Shown here: positions 8,974 through 18,365 of the stretch, piece by piece | How positions within the stretch are numbered: the stretch's first letter is position 1 | Layout of the letters: each line of letters starts with the position of its first letter | Source: Pedobacter sp. FW305-3-2-15-E-R2A2 | GTDB taxonomy: Bacteria; Bacteroidota; Bacteroidia; Sphingobacteriales; Sphingobacteriaceae | Length of the DNA: 64,000 nucleotides | Direction of reading: 5' to 3' | Assembly: GCF_038446955.1 (NCBI RefSeq) | Contig: NZ_CP151803.1 | Coordinates: 3,472,001 to 3,536,000, forward strand | Made by a program: the position numbers and the translations under genes | The notes under the pieces: model-generated | The model's database searches: none | Told to the model about the DNA's origin: nothing | Seen by the model: only the letters and a program-made list of their open reading frames with translations

Positions 8974-9174
8974 CTAAAAACTAGTGTGATACTCCTTGTC
9001 AGTTACAGCTTCTAGCCAGGTCGTTTCTCCTTTTTCTCTTCCGGTTATCGCTACCTGAACAAATTTGCTATCTGAGCTCGCACCATGCCGGTGAGCTATA
9101 CCTTGGTTGTCCTTTTTCCTGATAGTAACCAACACCTGATATCACTAATAAGATTTGTCCTGCGGGGTGCGTCT
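8974..9174 (-). pseudogene. Cupin-domain protein remnant with internal deletion
   Basis: Minus-strand reading gives the cupin start piece THPAGQILLVISGVGYYQEK and GQP. In the next frame the cupin end follows as HGASSDSKFVQVAITGREKG and ETTWLEAVTDKEYHTSF with a stop at 8974-8976. In intact relatives these parts are separated by about 15-20 residues carrying the PPxxxHWH metal motif, which is missing. The N-terminal half of the gene is gone too. The scrap is fused in frame to the end of a RhuM remnant. Confidence 0.65.
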
Positions 9175-9706
9175 CTTTTTCATCTGATTTACTTTCTGCA
9201 ATCATTAAAGTCAGTGCAACTAACGCGTTATCAGCAATACGTTTCGATCCGTCCACTTTATAAAGGGTGTTATTTTTTTCTTCTACACTTGGATATAAAT
9301 CCACACCATCAAATGTTTGTACTTGTTTCTTGTTTATAGAATAGCCTTTGAGTAGATATTCTTTTAATACTTGGTTCGCCCATATCCTAAATTGCGTACC
9401 TCTTTGAGATTTAACACGATAGCCGACGGAAATAATGACATCTAAAGAATAAAATTCCAACTTCCTTTTGATTGATCGGGTTCCTTCTTTTTGAACTGTC
9501 AAGGAATTCTTGACAGTTGCGGATTTAGTTAGTTCATTTTCTTTGAAAACATTATTAATATGTAAACTTATGTTCTGTTTAGTTTGATTAAACAATTCCT
9601 GCATTTGTGCTTGTGTCAGCCAAATTGTGTCATTCTCCAGTTTAACTTCAATAGAAGTAGTCCCGTCCCTGGTCTGATATATAATAATTTGATCGCTAGT
9701 CTCCAT
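9172..9706 (-). pseudogene. RhuM-family (virulence RhuM) remnant with internal deletion
   Basis: The ATG at 9706 opens a good RhuM N-terminus, including IWLTQAQMQELFNQTKQNIS and YSLDVIISVGYRVKSQRGTQ followed by FRIWA. After VQTFDGVDLYPSVEEK the sequence jumps to TLYKVDGSKRIADNALVALT. Intact proteins of about 330 residues have between these points the Fic-like HPFxDGNKRI segment, and a coiled stretch precedes it. About 110 residues are therefore lost, and the C-terminus runs on into cupin debris. RhuM proteins are common mobile-island genes of uncertain role. This one is surely non-functional. Confidence 0.75.
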
Positions 9707-9901
9707 AATATTTGAAATATATTTAGGCTAACCTATATAAAAGCGGTCAACAAAATGCAACTTTCAATTAAAATAGTTGCAAATTTATAGGGTATATTTA
9801 TATATAAAATAATTATTCGTATTTATCCCGTTGAACCAAGCCAGAGCTTTATGGGCTTTTCACCGATATGGCTTGCACTTTTGTAAAAACGCCAATCACG
9901 A

Positions 9902-9958
9902 CTTCCATGCTAAGTTCATCAAGATTTCCTGATCATCTGATGAACTTGGGCATGGAAG
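9902..9958. repeat. Long imperfect hairpin in intergenic DNA
   Basis: CTTCCATGCTAAGTTCATCA and TGATGAACTTGGGCATGGAA are near-perfect complements around a 16-base spacer. No T-run follows, so a simple terminator is not supported. It lies just beyond the stop of the serine hydrolase on the minus strand and upstream of the RhuM remnant. Confidence 0.6.
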
Positions 9959-9986
9959 CGCGACAACGGGGGGTAACATTTGTGTT

Positions 9987-11456
9987 TTATCTTAATAGCT
10001 GTTCCAGCACTTTTTTCCCATTTTCATTGTCTGGATTGAGCATCATTGATTTTTGATACATTTTAATGGCATCCTTTTTCTTTCCGTGTTTCAGCAGTAC
10101 TTCTCCGTAACTATCATATACATTCCAACTGTTAGGAAAAAGGAGGGTGTTTTCTCTAAATGCGATTTCTGCATCTGCTGCTCTGTTATTCATCAGGAAG
10201 GCGTACCCCATTGAGTTCATTTCGTCTTCACTCAGGTAATAGTTCAAAGTTTCGGTTTTTATCTTTTTCACGGCCTGATCAGCGGCTTTTTTTCCATGGT
10301 TTGCTAAAGCGATCCCATAATATCTGGCACCACTTTTCTTCGGCTTCTCTACTGTTTCCCCATTTAAGATTTTCAAGGCCATATCAGCGATCGGAACCAC
10401 ATTATTGGCGGTGTTATCGTAGAGGATGATGGATTGATGTCTGGTCAGATTTCTAAGCAGCATTGTCCGGGATCCGGGTGAGCCACCATCGTGTTTAACG
10501 ATTTTCCCCATGGAAGTATCTTGCCTGGTAATCCAACCTAAGGCATAACGTTGTATATTATGTGTTCCATTACTGAGCCTGACAGGTGTAAAGGCTTCTT
10601 TTAACGTCTCGGAATTAAGTAAGCTGCCATTATACAGCGCCTGATCATATTTCCACAGATCATGTGTGGTACTGATCAGATCGCCATGCCCCTGAAAATT
10701 AAACCGGTTGGCGATCAGAAACTCTGTTACAGTATCAGCCAGTTGCACTTTATCGGAATATGGATATTTGAAGCTATATCTTTTGGAAAGGTTTTTATCT
10801 TCTCTTTTTAAAAATTTGGATAAGGATGTGTTTGTCATTCCGGCAGGATCGAAAATATTTGCCTGGAGATACGGGCCAAATGAAAGACCTGAAATCTTCT
10901 CCACGATCAGGGCAAGAATATTGTAATTGACATTGTTATAGGAGAAATCTTCGCCGGGTTTAAAAACCAGCGGTATTTTCTGTGAAATGCATGCCGGAAT
11001 AATGTCTTTATTGGTAAAAACCGTATCGGGATGTTTGGCGATGAGCGGAAAAAAAAGCGTATCATAGATCGGCAAACCCGAGGTATGTGATAATAACTGC
11101 CTGATGGTTACTTCAGGATATGGAAAGTCAGACAAGTATTTTGAAACCCGGTCTTCTATCTGTAGTTTTCCTTGTTGTTTTAACTGTAAGATCGCCGTAG
11201 AAGTAATGGTTTTGGTGATGGAAGCAATTGGAAAAGATGATTGAGCGGTATTGTTTATTTTGTTCTGGAAATCGGCGTAGCCAAAAGACTTTTCGTAAAC
11301 AACATTTCCATTTTCCGTAATCAGGACATTCCCGTTGAATTGCCCGGTCTGCGATAAGGTTGAAAAGAACAGATCCAGGTTGCCCGGTCTATCTTGCGCA
11401 ATTACATTTTTTATTCCAATCAACATTATAAAGAGCAGACAGATTTTTTGTATCAT
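9987..11456 (-). CDS. Serine beta-lactamase-like hydrolase with C-terminal TPR
   Basis: The 489-residue product has a signal peptide ending at VIAQ (residue 21). The class C beta-lactamase/PBP fold is marked by S79-I-T-K82, a Tyr in FSYNNVNYN (Y-x-N) and a late KHDGGSPG box. Residues ~370-489 form TPR-like helices (NSWNVYDSYGEVLLKHGKKK). Such enzymes act in the periplasm on peptidoglycan fragments, D-amino peptides or esters; the substrate is unknown. It is divergent from the LuxR-type gene 37 bp away. Confidence 0.85.
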   Translation of the reverse strand: MIQKICLLFIMLIGIKNVIAQDRPGNLDLFFSTLSQTGQFNGNVLITENGNVVYEKSFGYADFQNKINNTAQSSFPIASITKTITSTAILQLKQQGKLQIEDRVSKYLSDFPYPEVTIRQLLSHTSGLPIYDTLFFPLIAKHPDTVFTNKDIIPACISQKIPLVFKPGEDFSYNNVNYNILALIVEKISGLSFGPYLQANIFDPAGMTNTSLSKFLKREDKNLSKRYSFKYPYSDKVQLADTVTEFLIANRFNFQGHGDLISTTHDLWKYDQALYNGSLLNSETLKEAFTPVRLSNGTHNIQRYALGWITRQDTSMGKIVKHDGGSPGSRTMLLRNLTRHQSIILYDNTANNVVPIADMALKILNGETVEKPKKSGARYYGIALANHGKKAADQAVKKIKTETLNYYLSEDEMNSMGYAFLMNNRAADAEIAFRENTLLFPNSWNVYDSYGEVLLKHGKKKDAIKMYQKSMMLNPDNENGKKVLEQLLR

Positions 11457-11493
11457 TAAGCTGGTTTTTTATTAGTGGATCGGAAATCTTACC

Positions 11494-12327
11494 TTGTCCC
11501 ATCCAAATTTACAGAATGATAATGCAACCCAAATGGCTATAAATAACCATCAGAATACCCCGCAGATGCGTGAGTTCCTTGATATAAAACTGTTCTCTCA
11601 ACCTTTTTCTGATTTTTCCCAATCTGAGCTGGAGCTGGAGGATTGTAAGTCGATTGCCAGGCTTTATGCAAAGCTTGAAAATACCATTAGTGTGCTTAGC
11701 GACATGGAAGCGAGAAAGAGCTATATCTATCCTGGTGGACTTGCCCAACAGCTGGGGTTTGAACCCAGTCAGACGGAAATTAATTCCATCTGGGAAGATG
11801 AACTGCTTGGCCGGGTACATCCGGAAGATCTTCAAAAGAAGTACCGCCTCGAATTTAATTTTTTTAAGCTGATCAAGTCAATCGCGCTCAATGAACGTCT
11901 TAACTACAGCCTGATTACGAAGTTGAGAATAAGAAACAGCGAAAACAAATACCAATTGATCAGACATCGTTTGCTGTACCTGAGCAGTACTGAACAGGGA
12001 AATGTCTGGCTAGCCCTGTGCCTGTACAACATGGTGTACGATCATCCTGGATTTGACGTTCCTGAGGGGATCATCATCAACACAGGTACAGGAGAAATTA
12101 TAGACAGCGAGCAAGGACGGTTCGAAGATATTCTATCCGCGAGGGAAGGACAAATCCTCCAGCTCATCAACCTCGGACAGCGGAGTAAGGAAATCGCTGA
12201 TAAATTGTCCTTAAGTATTCATACCGTAAACAGGCACCGGCAGAATATTTTTCAGAAGCTTAACGTAACCAACGCAATGGAAGCCTGCCGGGTTGGGAAG
12301 GTTACAGGCTTACTGCATCATCCATAG
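11494..12327 (+). CDS. LuxR-type transcriptional regulator with N-terminal sensor region
   Basis: The 277-residue product ends in a clear LuxR helix-turn-helix (about residues 212-272: LSAREGQILQLINLGQRSKE, then LSLSIHTVNRHRQNIFQKL). The N-terminal ~200 residues look PAS-like, as in many Bacteroidota LuxR regulators. The frame begins with TTG at 11494. The ATG at 11533 (MAINNHQ) or 11566 (MREFLDI) is an equally plausible start. It may control the divergent serine hydrolase or the following methyltransferase gene, which begins 16 bp after its stop. Confidence 0.82.
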   Translation: MSHPNLQNDNATQMAINNHQNTPQMREFLDIKLFSQPFSDFSQSELELEDCKSIARLYAKLENTISVLSDMEARKSYIYPGGLAQQLGFEPSQTEINSIWEDELLGRVHPEDLQKKYRLEFNFFKLIKSIALNERLNYSLITKLRIRNSENKYQLIRHRLLYLSSTEQGNVWLALCLYNMVYDHPGFDVPEGIIINTGTGEIIDSEQGRFEDILSAREGQILQLINLGQRSKEIADKLSLSIHTVNRHRQNIFQKLNVTNAMEACRVGKVTGLLHHP

Positions 12328-12343
12328 TTTAAACACAAACTTT

Positions 12344-12952
12344 ATGAAAGAAGAACTACGCCAGCAGTTTGGCAATATCGATATCTATTTATTTGATCAG
12401 TTGTTAAAGGGAACATATGACGACTGTCGGTCCGTTCTGGACGCAGGATGTGGACAGGGGAGGAATGTGGCCTACTTTTTACAGTCTGGATACCAGGTTT
12501 ATGGTGTTGACTCATCCGCAGATAATATTGCCTGGGTCAAACAGCTGGCTGCACCTTTTTCTGACAGTTCCCCACAAGAGAATTTCAGCATTGGTTTGGT
12601 GGAAAATCTGCCATTTGACGATGAAAAGTTTGATCTTGTGATCAGTAGTGCAGTGCTCCATTTTGCCAATGATGACAGGCATTTTGGGGAAATGCTGAAC
12701 TCGATGTGGCGGGTGATCCGTCCGGGAGGTTATCTGTTCTGTCGTCTGGCATCGGATATTGGTATCGGGAACCTGGTCAGACCGATCGGAAACGGAAGGT
12801 ATCTTCTGCCAGATGGATCTGAACGTTTTCTGGTCAACCAGGAAATGTTGCTCAGTTTTACCAGAGCGCTTGGCGCGAGCCTGCATGAGCCAATAAAGAC
12901 TACCAATGTCCAGAACCTGCGGTCAATGACCACCTGGTGCCTGCGGAAGTAA
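12344..12952 (+). CDS. Class I SAM-dependent methyltransferase
   Basis: The start at ATG 12344 gives MKEELRQQFGNIDIYLFDQL and 202 residues. The frame is open further upstream, but only by reading into the LuxR gene. Motif I VLDAGCGQGRN, the acidic loop YGVDSS and the post-I pattern FDLVISSAVLHFANDDRHF identify a methyltransferase_11/25 fold. The WRVIRPGGYLFCRL strand follows. The substrate is unknown. It probably shares a transcript with the LuxR regulator upstream. Confidence 0.82.
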   Translation: MKEELRQQFGNIDIYLFDQLLKGTYDDCRSVLDAGCGQGRNVAYFLQSGYQVYGVDSSADNIAWVKQLAAPFSDSSPQENFSIGLVENLPFDDEKFDLVISSAVLHFANDDRHFGEMLNSMWRVIRPGGYLFCRLASDIGIGNLVRPIGNGRYLLPDGSERFLVNQEMLLSFTRALGASLHEPIKTTNVQNLRSMTTWCLRK

Positions 12953-13117
12953 AGGAGCTGTCTTCAGATCAATTTAGTGAGGTAAGCAATAATTATAAAA
13001 ATTAATTAAATTCGCCGCAACAAAGCAAAGGGGTAAACAGGGCAGAGCCTGACACTGCGAGTCCTTATTTGCAAGCAAAAGACAACGTTCCTGAAAACAA
13101 ATAATAATGAATAATTA

Positions 13118-14269
13118 ATGGATAAAATCAATTTATTACCTACAATCGCTGTAGTAACAATGTTCATTTCATTATTTCTATCATTTTTTTTGGTTACCGT
13201 CAAAACAGAACATAAATTAAGTAACCGTCTTTTTGCTTTTTTTCTCGTTTTAACCGCAATTGATATTACCTCAAGCCTGGGCCATTTATTTGAAATCTCT
13301 TTGACTGCAAGAATCTTTATCAGTTCATTTTTTTTCTTGCAGCTGCCAACATTTTATTTGTATGTCTTATCCGTCTGCTATTCTGATTTTAAGCTAAAAC
13401 CAAAACATTTACTTCATACCGGTACTTTTTTAATCGCCAATTTAGTTTTAATGCCTCGCTTTTACATGGTCAACCAGGCTGCTAAAATCAGTTTTCTTGA
13501 AAAAAGCAGCAGTAGACTGGAAATACAGCTCAATCATGTTTTCATGCATGTTCAAATGATACTATACCTCGTTGCTGCCTTTATGATCTTAAGAAAAGCA
13601 AGGAAAATATATCTTGAAAATTATGCGGGAGCAAGTATTGAATCCCTGAATTGGTTATTTCAGTTTACGGTGGCGCTTACAGCCTTTTACGCGATTGCGC
13701 TGTTAAAGAACATCTTTAAATTCACGGAATACGCTGGCATTTCCGACTGGTTAAAAATTGGACTTCTGTTATTTGCAATGGTCACTATTTTCTGGTATTT
13801 ATATAAAGCATTAAATAATCCAAGCCTGTTTAGAAATGTCGATTCGAAATTAAAACTGGTAAAGCATATCATTTACGAAGAAAAAAATGGTGAGGATTTA
13901 ACGGTAAGTGACGAGGAATTCGATGAAGAGCTGGTGATATTAAAGGAGTATATGATGGAAGAAAAGCCATTCCTTAATCCCACCTTAACAATTCAGGATA
14001 TCTCTAAAGAGATTGAAATTCCTGTTCGGGATTTATCCATTTTGATTAATCATAAGTTAGGGCAACACTTTTATGATTTTGTTAATACGTATCGTATAGA
14101 GCAGGCGATGGATACCTTAAAAGATGCCACAAAAAATAAGGTAACAATTTTAGAAATTCTATACGAAGTGGGCTTTAATTCAAAATCTTCTTTCAATGCA
14201 GCCTTTAAAAAGCACACTGGAAAAACACCAACTTCCTATCGCAACAGTCTGTTTAATAGCGTATTGTAA
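13118..14269 (+). CDS. Membrane-anchored AraC-family transcriptional regulator
   Basis: The 383-residue product has about seven hydrophobic helices in residues 1-240 and a cytoplasmic AraC domain at about 275-380. Key elements are LTIQDISKEIEIPVRDLSIL and ILEILYEVGFNSKSSFNAAF followed by KKHTGKTPTSYR. This membrane-AraC layout is common in Bacteroidota and may couple a membrane signal to transcription. The neighbouring serine hydrolase, 138 bp downstream in the same direction with TACTCGTACT direct repeats between, is its likely target. Confidence 0.85.
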   Translation: MDKINLLPTIAVVTMFISLFLSFFLVTVKTEHKLSNRLFAFFLVLTAIDITSSLGHLFEISLTARIFISSFFFLQLPTFYLYVLSVCYSDFKLKPKHLLHTGTFLIANLVLMPRFYMVNQAAKISFLEKSSSRLEIQLNHVFMHVQMILYLVAAFMILRKARKIYLENYAGASIESLNWLFQFTVALTAFYAIALLKNIFKFTEYAGISDWLKIGLLLFAMVTIFWYLYKALNNPSLFRNVDSKLKLVKHIIYEEKNGEDLTVSDEEFDEELVILKEYMMEEKPFLNPTLTIQDISKEIEIPVRDLSILINHKLGQHFYDFVNTYRIEQAMDTLKDATKNKVTILEILYEVGFNSKSSFNAAFKKHTGKTPTSYRNSLFNSVL

Positions 14270-14270
14270 T

Positions 14271-14340
14271 TACTCGTACTAGTAGTTTTAAATACTCGTA
14301 CTCATTTTTTTAAACAAAAGGGTGCGAGTGTTTTTACTCG
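14271..14340. promoter_or_regulatory. TACTCGTACT direct repeats, candidate AraC operator
   Basis: Perfect copies of TACTCGTACT lie at 14271-14280 and 14293-14302, starting 22 bp apart. A partial third TACTCG is at 14335-14340. The spacing suits two adjacent major grooves, as bound by AraC-type proteins. They sit between the membrane AraC gene and the serine hydrolase. Confidence 0.5.
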
Positions 14341-14407
14341 GTCGCACAGCATTGAGGTCTTCCGCATATTTGTATCGAAATAATTATCAACATAAAAATT
14401 CGATATC

Positions 14408-15466
14408 ATGAAAACTTCATTTAAATTTCTCGCAGCACTATTACTAATCAGCAACGTTTCTGTTGCACAGGACATCACCAACAAGATTGATTCAATAATA
14501 AAGGATCAACGTCAAAAAAATCCTAACGTAGGGATCAGCGTTGGTTTCATCAAAAATAATGAAGAACACTATATAGCATATGGTAAGCTGAATGCAGAAA
14601 GTCAAACTGCTATCGATAAAAATTCCGTATTCGAAATTGCATCGATCACTAAAGTCCTGACCTCAAATTTAATTGCCCAGGCGGTTCTTGATCATAAATT
14701 AAAAACAGATGATTACATCGATAACTTCCTTCCTGAAGCGTATGTATTACATGAAAACCTTAAAAACAAAATAAAGATTTCAGATCTCGCATCTCATCAG
14801 TCTGGTTTGCCTGATCTGGATTTTGCAAAGTTACTCGCAGTGGATCCTCAACAACCTATGAGTAGTGTAAATCAAGAAACACTGACTGCGATGGTCAACA
14901 ATTGTACTGAGCTAAAGGACCATGGAAAATATCGTTATTCTACGATTGGATTTGTTTTGCTTGGACAGATAATGGAAAAAGTGTATGGCAAGAGTTACGA
15001 TGAAATTATCAGAGCCAAAATAATAACGCCATTACGTATGAAAAATACGCTGACAAAAGATTTTAATGTAAAAAACAGGACAACTAGCCATGGCCGGAAC
15101 GGCGATGTTCTGGAATTCATGAACTGGCATTTTACCGCTCCTGCCGGATTGGTAAAATCTAGTGCTGCCGACATGGTTAAGTATTTGAAAGCGGTCTTAA
15201 ACAAAGATCTTGCAATTGGTAAAGCGTCGATGATCACGGAAAAAATCTACTATAAACATGAAAATAGAGAATTGGGATTAGGGATAAATATAATGACAGA
15301 TGATCAGAAGACAAATTATATCAAATCGGGAGATACGATGGGACAATCTTCGATGATCGCTTACAATAGAGCTAAAAATTGGGGTCTGATCATATTATTA
15401 GACAATAACAACTCCAAATTGAGAAATACCATCTTGAATGAAATCTCTGAGTTGGCCTCGAAATAG
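14408..15466 (+). CDS. Serine beta-lactamase-like hydrolase
   Basis: The 352-residue product has a signal peptide ending at VSVAQ (residue 21). The SxxK motif is S79-I-T-K82. LASHQSGLPDLDF and KYRYSTIGFVLLGQIMEK mark the second motif region, with Tyr-Ser-Thr in place of the usual Tyr-x-Asn. The third motif is unclear (IKSGDTMGQSS). Class C-type fold, periplasmic; the substrate is unknown. A strong terminator follows. It may be controlled by the membrane AraC regulator upstream. Confidence 0.85.
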   Translation: MKTSFKFLAALLLISNVSVAQDITNKIDSIIKDQRQKNPNVGISVGFIKNNEEHYIAYGKLNAESQTAIDKNSVFEIASITKVLTSNLIAQAVLDHKLKTDDYIDNFLPEAYVLHENLKNKIKISDLASHQSGLPDLDFAKLLAVDPQQPMSSVNQETLTAMVNNCTELKDHGKYRYSTIGFVLLGQIMEKVYGKSYDEIIRAKIITPLRMKNTLTKDFNVKNRTTSHGRNGDVLEFMNWHFTAPAGLVKSSAADMVKYLKAVLNKDLAIGKASMITEKIYYKHENRELGLGINIMTDDQKTNYIKSGDTMGQSSMIAYNRAKNWGLIILLDNNNSKLRNTILNEISELASK

Positions 15467-15480
15467 ATAGATCTTCCGGA

Positions 15481-15514
15481 AAAACTTCTTTACCATACGT
15501 AAAGAAGTTTTTTG
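15481..15514 (+). terminator. Rho-independent terminator after serine hydrolase
   Basis: AAAACTTCTTTAC and GTAAAGAAGTTTTTT form a perfect stem around CATAC and end in a T-run. It lies between two convergent genes and can serve both. Confidence 0.85.
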
Positions 15515-15531
15515 TGCGTTCGATTACTGAC

Positions 15532-16362
15532 TTATTTTCCAACTGTTTTGAACCTTTTCAGACTCATTCCGTGATGTCTTTTAAAGAATTTATTGATATG
15601 GCTTTCATCGGCAAACCCAAATTCTTCTGCGATTTCGTGAACACGCTTATCGCTAAACCGAATCCGGTGCTCTATAAGCCGGATGCGATAGGAAGAAATA
15701 TAATGCTGAATACTTTCACCGCACTGATTGCGAAAATAACTACCAAGATAGGTGGGAGAGATGCCAAATTTTTCCGCGATTGAAGCAATTGTCAGGTTGC
15801 CCGGTTGCCGGATATTCGCTTGAATATAATCCAGAATCTGCAGAATACGTGCATCGGCATTAGGCGAAATATGCTCAGGTTTAACTACTGATATATTTCT
15901 TGCGGCTATGACGATGATGGCATTTACCAAATGTCGTTTCAGATCTTCATTATAAAGGTTATCGGCCACTAAAGTCTGCTGCAGGTGCTTCATCAGCGAC
16001 GCTACAGATTGCTGATCATCCCGGTTCGTTAAGACAGAACCTGATAAATGAGAGGCATAATATAAGAGACATTCGATATGGTCTATACTTTTCCATTGGT
16101 ATTCCCTGATGTAACTTTCCCCGAAACGGACAACCATAAATTCACAACGGCCTTCTAAATCAAAACCATGACAATCATTGGGGCTGATCAAAAACAGATC
16201 TCCGGCAGCATAAGCAATCTTGTTTTCGTTAACAGTGTGCTTTCCAGAACCGGAAATAACGTAAACCAGCTCAAAAAAATTGAACTGTCTGTCACGTAAA
16301 GGACATTCTTCCAGGTTTTCATAATATACTTCCAGTGATTGGTAGATGTTTTCTCTCGCCAT
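15532..16362 (-). CDS. AraC-family regulator with N-terminal cupin domain
   Basis: The 276-residue product has an N-terminal cupin-like sensor (residues ~15-100: FFELVYVISGSGKHTVNENK, LFLISPNDCHGF). The C-terminal AraC domain spans about 175-272 (NLTIASIAEKFGISPTYLGS; VHEIAEEFGFADESHINKFF). It is divergent from the esterase/flavodoxin-fold operon at 16500 and is its natural candidate regulator. Confidence 0.87.
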   Translation of the reverse strand: MARENIYQSLEVYYENLEECPLRDRQFNFFELVYVISGSGKHTVNENKIAYAAGDLFLISPNDCHGFDLEGRCEFMVVRFGESYIREYQWKSIDHIECLLYYASHLSGSVLTNRDDQQSVASLMKHLQQTLVADNLYNEDLKRHLVNAIIVIAARNISVVKPEHISPNADARILQILDYIQANIRQPGNLTIASIAEKFGISPTYLGSYFRNQCGESIQHYISSYRIRLIEHRIRFSDKRVHEIAEEFGFADESHINKFFKRHHGMSLKRFKTVGK

Positions 16363-16499
16363 ACTGCAAAGATACCGAAGTAGGGCCGAAATGTACCTGT
16401 ATATGGTCGTTTTGCCAGTCTATTTTTGCACAGTTCAATCAAGGAAACATACAGCAGGTTACCACTGGTAATGTGTTTCTGTTAAGATTATAAAAACAA

Positions 16500-17468
16500 A
16501 TGAAGATGGGTAATAGGTTAAAAAAGATAGATGTAGCGCTCCTGGCGGCAATTACAAACAGTGAGTTTAGCCAGATCGATTATGAAAATCTGCTGGCTAA
16601 TGATCCAGCGAAAATCAGGGATGAAGAACTAAAATTATCATTGAAAGCGCTTCCTGAAGTACCACAACAGCTGAAGGTGGAAAACATCTGGATTCCATCT
16701 GCGGATCAATCGGGAACAATTAGGTTAAGGTTATATAGACCAAAGGGAAAAGAGAATTTACCAATACTTCTGTATTTTCATGGAGGTGCATTTATATATG
16801 GAACTCCGGAACAATATGATTCCCTTTTTTTTCCGCTGGCCTTAGATATAGGGGCATTGGTCGTTTCTGTAGATTACCGCTTAGCTCCCGAACATCCATT
16901 TCCGGCAGGTATGGAAGATGGATATGACACGTTATTGTGGTTATCTGAACATGCCAGCGACCTCGGTGGAGATAAAGATAATATCCTCATCGGAGGCAGC
17001 AGTGCGGGAGCAACAATAGCTGCTGCTATTACACATATGGCAAGAGACAGGAGGGAAGTAGAAATCCGACACCAGTACCTGCTGTATCCGCCAACGAGCC
17101 ATCTTTTGGAAACACGATCCATGAAAGAACTCGCAAATGCTCCGATGCAATCCAGAAAGGCGGCGGAATGGATGTGGAAATACTATCTCAACGATAAAAC
17201 CGATCCATTGCCAAAATATGCGGTCCCGTTGTTGGAGCAGAATTTCAAATATCTGCCCGATGCAACGGTCATTGTATGCGAATTGGATCCCCTGAAAGAC
17301 GAAGGGAAAGCCTACGCTGCAAAATTAGAGAAGGCAGGGGTTAGGGTTAATCTGATGGAGATGCCGGGAGCTGTCCATGCCTTTGACTTTTTTCCATGCC
17401 CATTATCGGATCACTTTTACAAATACCAGGTTGAATTGTTCAAACAAATTTTAAATCAGAAAAAATGA
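16500..17468 (+). CDS. Alpha/beta hydrolase of the hormone-sensitive-lipase family
   Basis: In the 322-residue product, HGGA (94-97) forms the oxyanion hole and GGSSAG carries the nucleophile Ser168. Asp263 in CELDPLKDEG and His293 in AVHAF complete the triad. This is the type IV esterase pattern acting on short acyl esters. It is cytoplasmic, with no signal peptide. An ATG at 16506 (MGNRL) is an alternative start. Its stop overlaps the next start by 4 bp (ATGA), so the two are translationally coupled. Confidence 0.9.
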   Translation: MKMGNRLKKIDVALLAAITNSEFSQIDYENLLANDPAKIRDEELKLSLKALPEVPQQLKVENIWIPSADQSGTIRLRLYRPKGKENLPILLYFHGGAFIYGTPEQYDSLFFPLALDIGALVVSVDYRLAPEHPFPAGMEDGYDTLLWLSEHASDLGGDKDNILIGGSSAGATIAAAITHMARDRREVEIRHQYLLYPPTSHLLETRSMKELANAPMQSRKAAEWMWKYYLNDKTDPLPKYAVPLLEQNFKYLPDATVIVCELDPLKDEGKAYAAKLEKAGVRVNLMEMPGAVHAFDFFPCPLSDHFYKYQVELFKQILNQKK

Positions 17469-18049
17469 AGAAAATATTAGTCATCAACGGACATCCAGAC
17501 AAAGAAAGCCTAAACCATACGATTGCGCAGTCCTATATCAGGTCTGCGATGGATGCCGGCGCTGAAGTACGATATATTGCCATTGGAGCACTCGATTTCA
17601 ATCCTAACTTACAATTCGGTTATCGGCAGCGAATGGAACTGGAGCCCGATTTATTAAAAGCACTGGATGACATCCGGTGGAGTGAGCATCAGGTCTGGAT
17701 TCACCCGCTTTGGTGGCTGGGGATGCCTGCAATTATGAAAGGATTTTTAGACCGGCTTTTTCTTCCGGGGCTTACTTTCAAGAGCAACAATAACGGGACA
17801 AGCGAAGGCTTATTGACCGGAAAAACCGGAAGAATTATCACCACTGCCGGGGATTTATCTATCGATGTTTATGAAGAAGTGTACCGGTCAAGCGGACTCG
17901 TTCAATTAAAAAAAGGTATTCTGGAATACTGTGGAGTTTCTTCCATAAAAAGCGATTTTATAGGACCGCTTTATGAACTTTCTGAAGAGGAGATAAAAGA
18001 ATGGCTGCAAACTATAGAGACCAGTGCAAAGAATGATAGTATACGATAA
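17465..18049 (+). CDS. NAD(P)H dehydrogenase (quinone), flavodoxin-like fold
   Basis: The 194-residue product starts KKILVINGHPDKESLNH, the FMN phosphate loop of the KefF/MdaB flavodoxin_2 family. HQVWIHPLWWLGMPAIMKGF marks the family signature. Members reduce quinones or small aromatics with NAD(P)H in the cytoplasm. It is coupled to the esterase gene by ATGA overlap. A close paralogue with the same start and WWGGLPAITKGF signature is at 57224-57802. Confidence 0.9.
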   Translation: MKKILVINGHPDKESLNHTIAQSYIRSAMDAGAEVRYIAIGALDFNPNLQFGYRQRMELEPDLLKALDDIRWSEHQVWIHPLWWLGMPAIMKGFLDRLFLPGLTFKSNNNGTSEGLLTGKTGRIITTAGDLSIDVYEEVYRSSGLVQLKKGILEYCGVSSIKSDFIGPLYELSEEEIKEWLQTIETSAKNDSIR

Positions 18050-18209
18050 AATAGGAGACTTTTTCTGATACCACCCGGGCCGGATTGCATTATGCTTAAA
18101 AAGTCATTAGTTTCTTTGATAATAACTGTCCTTATTATTATAATTTTCCCTTCATATGAATAACTTTTTGTACTATTGCGCCGTAATTGGTTCTTAACAT
18201 AAAATTTCA

Positions 18210-18365
18210 CTAGGTTAGGATTAATAGGGAATCAGGTGTAAATCCTGAACAGACCCGCTACTGTAAGTTCTATCACAACAATTGACATCTCGTTGCCACT
18301 GTTTTTTGAATAAAAATGGGAAGGCCGTCAAATTGGGAACAAGTCAGGATACCTGCCAATACATA
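18210..18365 (+). promoter_or_regulatory. Cobalamin (B12) riboswitch
   Basis: The conserved core is plain: TAGGGAATCAGGTG, CAGACCCGCTACTGTAA and the B12 box AGTCAGGATACCTGCC in the right order and spacing. A small stem GAAGC-N6-GCTTC (18413-18428) and GC-rich complementary stretches further on may form the expression platform. The next genes on this strand are three surface lipoprotein genes starting at 18655. When cobalamin is bound, expression should fall, as known for this class. The whole 18050-18654 interval holds no gene. Confidence 0.93.
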
